DNA from: Acidimicrobiia bacterium
GTDB taxonomy: Bacteria > Actinomycetota > Acidimicrobiia > Spongiisociales > UBA5794
Direction: 5' to 3'
Assembly: GCA_030066715.1 (NCBI GenBank)
Contig: JASJBC010000019.1
Location: 1-39,720 of the forward strand
DNA length: 39,720 bases
Positions 26,767 to 34,903 of the stretch are shown one piece after another. Under the pieces are notes generated by a model, which worked only from the letters and a program-made list of their open reading frames with translations, was not told the origin of the DNA and did not search any database. Within the stretch, counting starts at the first letter, position 1; each line of letters opens with the position of its first letter. The translations under genes and the position numbers were made by a program.

Positions 26767-27669
26767 TCACACCCGGGTTGTCGGGATCTGCTCGCGCTCG
26801 GCGCGGTCGGTGAGGATGACACCGACCAAGATCAACAAGCCGCCGACGGCGATCCCAAACTGCAGCTTCTCATCGAGAAGGACAATGCCGGCGAATAGGG
26901 CAATGAGCGGGACTATGTACCCGACCAGCGATGCCTTCGTCGCCGAGACCTGCTGCAGCAGCCAGAAGAAGAGCAGGAACGGGACCACGCTGCCGACGAC
27001 CGTCATGTAGAGAATCAAGAACCATCCCCACGTCGAGATCTGGCCGGGGACACCCTCGAATACCAACATCGTTGCGCCGATCACAACGATGCCAATGACG
27101 AACTGCATGAACGTCAGCTCCATGGCATCAAAATCGTCCGCCCGGCTCTTGGCGTACACCCCGGCGTAGGAGATCGAGACGACCGACGCCACCGAAAGGG
27201 CGGCTGCGATCAGCGGTCGCCCACCTTCCTCCAGGCCGCTGTCACCGCTCACGAGCAGCAACGCCACACCCAGGAAGGCAACGGACAGCCCGGCGACCTT
27301 GGCGAGATGCAATGGCTCATCCGGCAGCATGAAGTGTGCAACGATTGCCGTGCCGAGCGGGATCAATGCTGCGAACAGGCCGACGAATCCCGCCGATGCG
27401 TTCTGGTACGCAAGCGTGAACAGAATGAACGGCACCGACAGCTGGAAGACGCCTTGCACGAGGCCCGTGGACCATGTCGCCCACGTCGCCGGAGCGTGCC
27501 TCCCGCGCAACCGCAGCAACGCCCAGAGAATCAGCGCGGCCAGTACGGCTCGAATGGCCACCATCGCCACCGGCGGCACCCCATCATTCAGTGCGGCGCG
27601 GGTGGCCACGCCGTTGGTTCCCCATGACAAGGAGGCGAGGATGATGGCACCCCAGATCCGAACGAGCAT
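26767..27669 (-). CDS. EamA/DMT-family transporter
   Basis: About 10 hydrophobic segments; SWGTNGVATRAAL, VGYIVPLIALFAGIVLLDEKL. Confidence 0.88.
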   Translation of the reverse strand: MLVRIWGAIILASLSWGTNGVATRAALNDGVPPVAMVAIRAVLAALILWALLRLRGRHAPATWATWSTGLVQGVFQLSVPFILFTLAYQNASAGFVGLFAALIPLGTAIVAHFMLPDEPLHLAKVAGLSVAFLGVALLLVSGDSGLEEGGRPLIAAALSVASVVSISYAGVYAKSRADDFDAMELTFMQFVIGIVVIGATMLVFEGVPGQISTWGWFLILYMTVVGSVVPFLLFFWLLQQVSATKASLVGYIVPLIALFAGIVLLDEKLQFGIAVGGLLILVGVILTDRAEREQIPTTRV

Positions 27670-27691
27670 CGGACCAGCCTACGCCATCCCG

Positions 27692-29302
27692 CTACCCGCC
27701 AACTCCTCCGTAGCGAACCCCGGCGAGGTCGGCGATGTCTCTCTTGAACGTCGTCAGGTCATCCACGGCGAAGTCCGCAAGGGAGCGGTGGCCGAGCGCC
27801 CGGGCGAGCACTTTCATCAGATCCACCGAAGCCCGGAAGAACCGGTCGAGGCGAACCGCAGCGTCCTCAATGACGAGGCGCGCCCGCAGGTGGTCCTGCT
27901 GGGTGGCGATTCCGACAGGGCAGTTGTTCGTGTTGCACGCCCGCATCCCAAGACATCCGATCGCCTGGATCGCCGAGTTGGAAACAGCAATCCCGTCGGC
28001 CCCGAGAGCAAGCGCTTTGACGAAGTCGGCAGGTGTACGCAGACCTCCCGTGATGAAGAGGGTCACCGATCCCTTGCCCGACCGATCGAGGTGACGGCGG
28101 GCCCGAGCCAACGCTGGGATGGTCGGTACCGAGATGTTGTCACGGAACAGCGTCGGAGCCGCACCGGTACCGCCTCCTCTGCCATCGAGGATCACGTAAT
28201 CGACACCGACGGTGAATGCGGCATCCAGATCCTCCTCGATTCGTTGGGCGGAGAGCTTGTAGCCAATCGGGATTCCTCCCGTCCGCTCCCGAACCTCGGT
28301 GGCAAACTCGGCGATCTCGGCAGGCGACGTCCACTCCGGGAACCGCGCCGGCGAGACCGCAGCTTCGCCTTCCGCAAGTCCCCTGGTCTCCGCGATCAGA
28401 CCGGTCACCTTGGTCCCGGGAAGGTGACCGCCGGTTCCGGTCTTCGCCCCCTGCCCACCTTTGAAGTGGAAGGCCTGGACCCCGGACAGCTTGTCCCAAT
28501 CGAACCCAAAACGTGCGGAGGCGAGTTCGTAGAAGTAGCGGCTGTTGGCCGCCTGCTCGTCGGCGAGCATGCCTCCCTCGCCGGAGCAGATGCCGGTTCC
28601 GGCGAGCTCGGCTCCACGGGCCAGCGCCACTTTGGCTTCGTAGGAGAGTGCCCCGAACGACATGTCGGAGACGATGATCGGAATGTCGAGATGCAGCGGG
28701 CGCGCTGCATCTGGTCCAACGATCAGGTCGGTGGCAACGTCCTCGTCGTCGAGAAGCGGAGGACGAGCCAGCTGTGCGGTGAGCAACTGGATGTCATCCC
28801 AGCTCGGCAGCTGACTGCGCGGGACTCCCATCGCATCGAGCGGCCCATGATGGCCGAGATTGTCCAACCCGGCGGAGGCCAGCTCGCGAATCAGGCGAAC
28901 GTGCGGTTCGTCGGGCGTGCCGTGATGATCCTGATATGCGCCCTGGTATGCGGTCCGATCCCAGGGCTGCGGATGCTCGCTTTCGAACTGGGCAACCTCG
29001 TCTGCGTTGACGTACACGCCGCCGTCCTCTACCCAGGCAGTGAATTTCTCGAGCACCTCATCGTTCTTGTAGGCGGAGACTCCGGTGCGGAAGCGGTAGT
29101 CCCAGCCGTGGAGCCCGCACACCAGGTCTTCGCCGCGAATGCTGCCGTCCTCGAGGAGGGCGCCGCGATGGAGGCAACGCCCGTAGAGGACGGACACCTC
29201 ATCGTCGTAGCGGATGATGACGAGATCGGTATTGCCGACAAGAGCACCTGAAGGCCGACGGTCGGCGAGGTCGGCCCATTCGGCGATACGCAGCGGAGTC
29301 AT
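27692..29302 (-). CDS. FMN-binding glutamate synthase-family protein with N-terminal Rieske [2Fe-2S] domain
   Basis: Rieske ligands CLHRGALLEDG...CGLHGWDYRF at the N-terminus; KGGQGAKTGTGGHLPGTKVT, YVILDGRGGGTGAAP, CNTNNCPVGIATQ. Confidence 0.85.
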   Translation of the reverse strand: MTPLRIAEWADLADRRPSGALVGNTDLVIIRYDDEVSVLYGRCLHRGALLEDGSIRGEDLVCGLHGWDYRFRTGVSAYKNDEVLEKFTAWVEDGGVYVNADEVAQFESEHPQPWDRTAYQGAYQDHHGTPDEPHVRLIRELASAGLDNLGHHGPLDAMGVPRSQLPSWDDIQLLTAQLARPPLLDDEDVATDLIVGPDAARPLHLDIPIIVSDMSFGALSYEAKVALARGAELAGTGICSGEGGMLADEQAANSRYFYELASARFGFDWDKLSGVQAFHFKGGQGAKTGTGGHLPGTKVTGLIAETRGLAEGEAAVSPARFPEWTSPAEIAEFATEVRERTGGIPIGYKLSAQRIEEDLDAAFTVGVDYVILDGRGGGTGAAPTLFRDNISVPTIPALARARRHLDRSGKGSVTLFITGGLRTPADFVKALALGADGIAVSNSAIQAIGCLGMRACNTNNCPVGIATQQDHLRARLVIEDAAVRLDRFFRASVDLMKVLARALGHRSLADFAVDDLTTFKRDIADLAGVRYGGVGG

Positions 29303-29342
29303 GCGCAAGATTCTGGCAGACAGAGCCGGCCGCAGACGGCGG

Positions 29343-29456
29343 TCAGGCGACGAAACCCGCGTTCACCTCGACGGCCTCGACCGCGGGCCACCAGTACATG
29401 GCCTTAGGGCGCGGCCAGTAGTTGACACCGAGGATGAAGCGGTCACCCGGGTTCAC
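29343..29456 (-). pseudogene. N-terminal stub of a second glycoside hydrolase gene, truncated
   Basis: GTGA overlap with the GH1 stop; VNPGDRFILGVNYWPRPKAMYWWPAVEAVEVNAGFVA* resembles the first strand of (beta/alpha)8 glycosidases and stops after 37 aa. Confidence 0.5.
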
Positions 29457-30826
29457 GATCGCTGGCCGGCGATGAAGTCGCGATACCAGTAGCCGCTGGC
29501 CTTGATGGTTCGCTGCATGGTCTCCAGATCGACCCTGACCAAGCCAAATCGCATTTGATAGCCGTGCGCCCACTCGAAGTTGTCTAGCAGCGACCAAACG
29601 AAGTAGCCGCGCACGTCGGCCCCTGCGGCCATTGCGTCGCCGAGAGCGGCGAGGTGCCCTTCCAGATAGGCGATCCGCTTCGGGTCGGCAACGGATCCGT
29701 CGGCGGCAACGACATCGGGGTATGCGGCACCGTTCTCACATACGTAGAGGGGCAGCCCCGGGTGCTGTTCGGCCACGCGGAGCAGCGTCCATTTCAGGCC
29801 GGCGGGCTCGACGCCCCAGCCCATGTCCGTCAGTTCACCGGGAGGAGGGTCCATGACCGAGCCGTCGCTGCCCGGCCAGGCGGCCATTGCGGGCGCCCCG
29901 GCGACGTAGCGCACGAGGTTGACGTTGTAGTAGTTGACGCCCAAGTAGTCGATGTCCTCGCGGACCTCCGCCAGTTCCGTTGCGTCGATCCGGTCGCCGA
30001 CGCCAAACCTGTCGTGGTAGTCGAGGATCAGTTGCGGGTAGCGGCCGGCGAGCACAGCCTCGAGAAACAGCTGGTTGTGCACCGCATCGATTGCGTTCGC
30101 CGCCGCGACGTCCTCGGGTTCGTTCGTGGCCGGCCACGCCGGTATCAGGTTCAAGACGATCCCGAGCTGGTCGTCGGGCCGACGGTTGGTCTCCCGCATC
30201 GCCCGGATCGCCCGGTGATGGCCCAGCATCAAATGGTGGGCGGCGACGTAGCTGGACGCCGGGTCGGTGATGCCGGGGGCATGGCTGCCCTCGCTGTGGC
30301 CGAGGAAGGCGGAGCACCAGGGCTCATTGAGGGTCGACCAGATCGAGATCAGGTCTCCCAGTTGCTCTTTGGCCACGGCCGCATACTCGGCGAACCAGTC
30401 GGGCGAGTGGGGACTCAGCCACCCACCCTCGTCCTGAAGCGCCTGCGGGAGGTCCCAGTGATAGAGAGTCGCCACCGGTGTGATGCCGGCCGCCCGGAGT
30501 CGTTCCCCCAGCTGCCGGTAGAAGGCGACCCCGTCCTGATTGATGGCGCCGCGTCCATCGGGGAGCAGGCGGGACCAGGCGATGCTGAATCGGTAGGCGT
30601 TGAGCCCGAGTTGCTCCATCAGTGCGACGTCCTCGCGGAGCCGGTGGAAGTGATCAACCGCAACATCGCCCGTATCGCCGTTGTAGGTCTTTCCCGGCGT
30701 GTGGCTGAAGGTGTCCCATATGCTCGGGCCGCGCCCGCCTGCGGTCACCGCTCCCTCGATCTGATACGAGGAAGTTGCGGTACCCCAGAGAAAACCCTCG
30801 GGGAAGGTAGGCACCGGGTTGGTCAT
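29453..30826 (-). CDS. Family GH1 beta-glucosidase
   Basis: FPEGFLWGTATSSYQIEGA, TLNEPWC acid/base motif, YVCENGAAY nucleophile motif; SD aaagga before ATG 30826. Confidence 0.94.
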   Translation of the reverse strand: MTNPVPTFPEGFLWGTATSSYQIEGAVTAGGRGPSIWDTFSHTPGKTYNGDTGDVAVDHFHRLREDVALMEQLGLNAYRFSIAWSRLLPDGRGAINQDGVAFYRQLGERLRAAGITPVATLYHWDLPQALQDEGGWLSPHSPDWFAEYAAVAKEQLGDLISIWSTLNEPWCSAFLGHSEGSHAPGITDPASSYVAAHHLMLGHHRAIRAMRETNRRPDDQLGIVLNLIPAWPATNEPEDVAAANAIDAVHNQLFLEAVLAGRYPQLILDYHDRFGVGDRIDATELAEVREDIDYLGVNYYNVNLVRYVAGAPAMAAWPGSDGSVMDPPPGELTDMGWGVEPAGLKWTLLRVAEQHPGLPLYVCENGAAYPDVVAADGSVADPKRIAYLEGHLAALGDAMAAGADVRGYFVWSLLDNFEWAHGYQMRFGLVRVDLETMQRTIKASGYWYRDFIAGQRS

Positions 30827-30919
30827 TGGGGTATTCCTTTCGCTCCTGGTGGCTGTCTCTGCACGCCGCTCGTCCAAGCTAGTCGGTGCTCCCACCGACC
30901 GATGTTCTAGTCTGTGGTC

Positions 30920-31264
30920 ATGCGACTGATCCTGAAGCTCCTCATCAACGCCGCGGCCCTGTGGGTGGCCGGAGAAGTGATCAGCGGGATCGACCTGGAA
31001 GGCGACTTCTGGACGATCCTGCTCGTGGCGCTGATCTTTGGCCTGGTCAACACCTTCATCAAGCCGGTCCTCAGGCTGCTGTCCTTCCCGGTGATCATCG
31101 TGACGATCGGGCTGTTCACGCTGGTCATCAACGCAGCAATGCTGGGCCTGACTGCGGCTATATCCAATGCTCTGTCGATCGAGAACTTCTGGTCGGCTCT
31201 GCTCGGGGCGGTGGTCATCTCCATCGTCAGCGCCGTGCTGAGCACCCTCGTCCCGAACGACTAG
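30920..31264 (+). CDS. Phage holin family 4 (superfamily IV) 4-TM membrane protein
   Basis: LLINAAALWVAGEVISGI...ALIFGLVNTFIKPVLRLLSFPVIIVTIGLFTLVINAAML. Confidence 0.85.
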   Translation: MRLILKLLINAAALWVAGEVISGIDLEGDFWTILLVALIFGLVNTFIKPVLRLLSFPVIIVTIGLFTLVINAAMLGLTAAISNALSIENFWSALLGAVVISIVSAVLSTLVPND

Positions 31265-31322
31265 CCGAAGCGAGTTTGTGGGCCTCGGGCCGGCGGCGCG
31301 CCTGCGCGCTATGGTCGGCGGC

Positions 31323-31952
31323 ATGAGCACCATCCAACGCCTCACCGACTCGTGCCTCCTCGTCACAACCGACGAGGGCGCCACGATGCTGGACCCGGGT
31401 TTCCACACCTACCAAAGCGATCTCATCGACCTCGACGGGATCGGCGAGGTGAACCGGATCCTGGTTACTCACGAGCACGGCGACCACGTCAACCCCGACT
31501 TCGTCAAGTGGCTCCTGGACCGAGGGACCGATGTGACTGTGTACGCCAACGATGCCGTGGCAGCCGCATTGACCGAGCACAACATCGCCGTCGACACGGG
31601 CATCCCCCAGGGCACGTCCGCAGAGGATGTTCTCCACGAGACAACGCCGATGGGCGATGCCCCGCCGAATCGGGCGTGGACCCTGGACGGCATCCTCACC
31701 CATCCCGGGGACAGCTACGGCCCGACCCGCACGGCACCGGTGCTGGCCCTCGGCCTGCTGACCCCTTGGGGCTCGGCAACTAGAAGTCTCGAGTTCGCCC
31801 GCGACCTCGAGCCCGCCTACGTAGTGCCCGTTCACGACTTCTACCTGAACGACATGGGGCGGCACTGGATCTACTCGGTGGCCAAGCGCATGCTGGGCGA
31901 GGCAGGCATCGAGGTGATGACACTCGACTGGGGCGAGAGCTTCACCCTGTGA
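31323..31952 (+). CDS. MBL-fold metallo-hydrolase
   Basis: SCLLVTTDEGATMLDPG, VTHEHGDHVNP, VVPVHDF. Confidence 0.85.
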   Translation: MSTIQRLTDSCLLVTTDEGATMLDPGFHTYQSDLIDLDGIGEVNRILVTHEHGDHVNPDFVKWLLDRGTDVTVYANDAVAAALTEHNIAVDTGIPQGTSAEDVLHETTPMGDAPPNRAWTLDGILTHPGDSYGPTRTAPVLALGLLTPWGSATRSLEFARDLEPAYVVPVHDFYLNDMGRHWIYSVAKRMLGEAGIEVMTLDWGESFTL

Positions 31953-32320
31953 ACGAGGGCGAGATCCGTAACATCCTCGACTCGATCGAAACCATCGAGA
32001 TCACCACGATCGGCCGGAGCAGCGGCCGACCACGGCGCATCGAGATCTGGATGTATGCGATCGACGGTCGCTACGTCATCACAGGAACGCCGGGGCCACG
32101 TGACTGGTTCGCCAACCTCCGGGCCAATCCGGAGTTGGTCATCCATCTGCCCGGCGGTGTCGACGTCCCGGCCACGGCTGCCTCAGTGACCGACCGGGAG
32201 CTGCGGAGGCGGGTGTTCACCGACGAGAAGACCTGGTGGTACCGGAGCCAGACGACCGTGAAGGACCTCACCCAGAACAGCCCGATGGTGGAGCTCTCGT
32301 TGCCGGGTTCCACGGGATAG
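31949..32320 (+). CDS. Deazaflavin (F420)-dependent nitroreductase-like protein
   Basis: GTGA overlap; IEITTIGRSSGRPRRIEIWMYAIDGRYVITGTPGPRDWFANLRANPELVIHL. Confidence 0.82.
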   Translation: MNEGEIRNILDSIETIEITTIGRSSGRPRRIEIWMYAIDGRYVITGTPGPRDWFANLRANPELVIHLPGGVDVPATAASVTDRELRRRVFTDEKTWWYRSQTTVKDLTQNSPMVELSLPGSTG

Positions 32321-32455
32321 GGCCGAGTCCTGTCATAATCGGATCAGCGCACGACGATGACCATCGTTGTCGCGGGACCGTCATCGGGGCGAAGCGTTCC
32401 CCACTGGTGAGACGGTTCCTCAGGAGCAAGTCGACTCGCCGCTAGAGGGGGCAGA

Positions 32456-33319
32456 ATGAAGACACGGCTGGCCATAGTCCTGACACTCGTCGCCGCGGCA
32501 ATCACCGCTACCGCATCGCCCGCTCTCGCCGCCACTGCAACCCTGACCGCACCGGCGTCTGCCGATGTGGGTGAGACCGTCACGGCAACGGTGACCGTTA
32601 GCGACGTTCCCATTGTTGCCGTCTGGTTCCTCGACTGGGGTGACGGAACCGAGACCACCCAGGTGACCCCCGACGGGACCTACACCTATACCCACGCCTA
32701 CAACGAGCCCGGCGACTACGACATCACGGTGACGATCGACGACACCCCGGTCACGACGACAATCACCATCAACACCTACCAGGGCTCCTTTGCCGACGAC
32801 GACAACAGCACGTTCGTGAACGACATCGAATGGTTGGCGGCAGAGGGGATCACCAAGGGTTGCAATCCTCCGCACAACACGCTGTTCTGCCCCACCCAAG
32901 TAGTGACCCGCGGCCAGATGGCTGCGTTCTTGTCGCGTGCACTTGGCTACTCGGAAGCTCCGAGCGCCAACTTCACCGACACGGTGGGGCACACGTTCGA
33001 AGCCGACATCGACAAGCTGGCAGACGCCGGGGTGACTCTCGGGTGCAATCCTCCCGACAACACGATGTTCTGCCCGAACGACCCGGTGACCCGTGGCCAG
33101 ATGGCGGCATTCCTCGTGAGGGCTTTCGGCTATGTCGACGTAGGGGACGTCGAATTCATCGACATCGCCGGCAACATCTTCGAGACCAATGTCCTCAAGC
33201 TGGCGACGGCCGGGGTGACCCGCGGCTGCAATCCTCCCGACAACACGTTGTTCTGCCCCCACGACTCGGTCACCCGCGGCCAGATGGCGGCTTTCCTTCA
33301 CCGGGCGATGGGCGACTGA
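32456..33319 (+). CDS. Secreted protein with PKD-like domain and three SLH-like repeats
   Basis: Signal peptide; WFLDWGDGTETTQVTPDGTYTYTHAYNEPGDYDITVTI (PKD); three GCNPPxNTxFCPxxxVTRGQMAAFL repeats with 183-bp period. Confidence 0.85.
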   Translation: MKTRLAIVLTLVAAAITATASPALAATATLTAPASADVGETVTATVTVSDVPIVAVWFLDWGDGTETTQVTPDGTYTYTHAYNEPGDYDITVTIDDTPVTTTITINTYQGSFADDDNSTFVNDIEWLAAEGITKGCNPPHNTLFCPTQVVTRGQMAAFLSRALGYSEAPSANFTDTVGHTFEADIDKLADAGVTLGCNPPDNTMFCPNDPVTRGQMAAFLVRAFGYVDVGDVEFIDIAGNIFETNVLKLATAGVTRGCNPPDNTLFCPHDSVTRGQMAAFLHRAMGD

Positions 33320-33421
33320 GGGCCGAACGGGCCGATTTCCCCGGGTTTTCCTGACCGGCGGTGTAGGTTGATACGGCGGCGGACGCGAGCAGGTTCGCCG
33401 GATGCAACCAAGGAGCCACCA

Positions 33422-33706
33422 ATGGCAGGCAAGAAAGCCGGCAATCTGAACAAGACCACCGTTGCCGAGCTGGCAAACGACAAGGCCGTCGTGTACAAGA
33501 TCAAGAACGCCAAGGGCGACAATGTGTACACCGGCGCTGTAGCCCGTGGCAAGGTCCAAGAGCAGATCGCCAAGCACATCCGCGGTGGCGAGGAGGCCAT
33601 CCCGGGCGGCAAGACCGTGCAGCTCACTCAGAAGGACACGGTTGCCGAGGCCCGCAAGTCGGCCGCTCGCATCATCAAGCGGGACAATCCCAAGTACAAC
33701 AAGTAG
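33422..33706 (+). CDS. Small Lys-rich conserved hypothetical protein
   Basis: SD aagga then ATG; MAGKKAGNLNKTTVAELANDKAVVYKIKNAKGDNVYTG... Confidence 0.6.
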   Translation: MAGKKAGNLNKTTVAELANDKAVVYKIKNAKGDNVYTGAVARGKVQEQIAKHIRGGEEAIPGGKTVQLTQKDTVAEARKSAARIIKRDNPKYNK

Positions 33707-33710
33707 CCGA

Positions 33711-34787
33711 TCAGCCTGCGCCGTCTTCGACTCGGCCCAGCACCAAACCGGTCCTGGTGTCGAAAATGTGAAGGCGGCGTAGCCGTATCCGGACCTCGGT
33801 GTCCGGGGGCGGCGGGGCATCTGGCGTGCGCATCTCGGCCCACTCCCCCGGCGCCAGCTCGACACGCGCCATCCCGTGACTACCGACGAAGTAGCCCTTG
33901 CCGGTAGGGACCTTCACCCCGTTCGGGTCGAGTACCACGTCCTCGGGCCTGACTCCGACATCCACGTGCTCACCCGACGCATCCGCAAGCGACGGCATCC
34001 AGGCGCGAATACGGAACCGGCCGAAGTTGACCCAGAACCCGGCGCCGTCTTTGCTCAGGTGCCCGCGAACGAAACCCATCGCACCGAGGAAACCGGCCAC
34101 GAACCTGCTCCCCGGTTCGGCATAAAGCGTCATGGGCGGCCCAACTTGAGTGATGACCCCCCGATCGATCACGGCAACCCGATCCGCCATCACCATCGCC
34201 TCGTCCTGGTCGTTTGTCACGAACACAGTGGTGACGCCGTAGCCCTGCTGAAGCAGCCGGAACTCCTGACGCATTTGGACGCGGAGGTGAGCGTCGAGTC
34301 GCGCCAGCGGCTCGTCCATGAGGAACACTTCAGGGACGCGAACCAACGCCCGGGCGGCTTGCACGAGCTGCTGGTGCCCGGCCCCGAGCTCGCCCGGTTT
34401 CCGGCTCAGCAGATGTTCTATCTCGAGAACTCGTGCCTCGGCCTCCACTCTCGCCGCGATCTCCTCCGGTGGCGTACGTCGGATCTTGAGTGGAAACCCG
34501 ACGTTGTCGCGTACATCGAGAAACGGATAGAGCGCGTGGTCCTGAAACACCATCGCAACACCACGTTTTGCAGTCTCAACGTCGCGCATGTCGTATCCGT
34601 CGAACCGCACAGTGCCGCCGGCAAGCTCTTCGAGACCGGCGATCGCTCGGAGCAACATCGATTTGCCCGCACCGGACGGCCCCAACACGACGAGCAGCTC
34701 ACCATCTGCGATTTCGAGGTGATCGACATCCAGGACGAGGGAGGAGCCTCGCACCATCTTGATACCATCGAGACTGATTGTGGCCAT
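33711..34787 (-). CDS. MalK/UgpC-type ABC importer ATP-binding protein (orphan in this window)
   Basis: GPSGAGKSMLLRAIAG, VFLMDEPLARLDAHLR, C-terminal TOBE-like region DVGVRPEDVVL; signature motif degenerate (LGAGHQQ). Confidence 0.87.
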   Translation of the reverse strand: MATISLDGIKMVRGSSLVLDVDHLEIADGELLVVLGPSGAGKSMLLRAIAGLEELAGGTVRFDGYDMRDVETAKRGVAMVFQDHALYPFLDVRDNVGFPLKIRRTPPEEIAARVEAEARVLEIEHLLSRKPGELGAGHQQLVQAARALVRVPEVFLMDEPLARLDAHLRVQMRQEFRLLQQGYGVTTVFVTNDQDEAMVMADRVAVIDRGVITQVGPPMTLYAEPGSRFVAGFLGAMGFVRGHLSKDGAGFWVNFGRFRIRAWMPSLADASGEHVDVGVRPEDVVLDPNGVKVPTGKGYFVGSHGMARVELAPGEWAEMRTPDAPPPPDTEVRIRLRRLHIFDTRTGLVLGRVEDGAG

Positions 34788-34842
34788 CGCGCCTCCACGG
34801 CGATCGTACCGGAGCCCGAGACATCTGCGCGCCGCGACCCGT

Positions 34843-34870
34843 AGAGCCTCCCCCGCGAGGGGGAGGCTCT
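34843..34870. terminator. Strong hairpin between the MMPL gene and the ABC ATPase gene
   Basis: AGAGCCTCCCCC-GCGA-GGGGGAGGCTCT: 12-bp perfect stem, GNRA loop, no T-tract. Confidence 0.5.
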
Positions 34871-34903
34871 GGCGTGAAGGAGGAGGCAACTCTCCCTTGG
34901 GTG

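Noticed and set aside
27299-29251. 650-aa plus-strand ORF opposite the EamA and glutamate synthase-like genes
   Set aside because: Antisense shadow ORF of a high-GC coding region; low-complexity translation with no recognisable domain, while the opposite strand carries clear domain motifs.
30920-31264. Holin-like gene as evidence for a prophage
   Set aside because: This 4-TM family is common in bacterial chromosomes; no other phage genes nearby.
30827-31408. N-terminal extension of the GH1 ORF (651 aa)
   Set aside because: Extension is antisense to the holin-like gene; ATG 30826 has an SD and begins at the conserved FPEGFLWGTATSSYQIEG.
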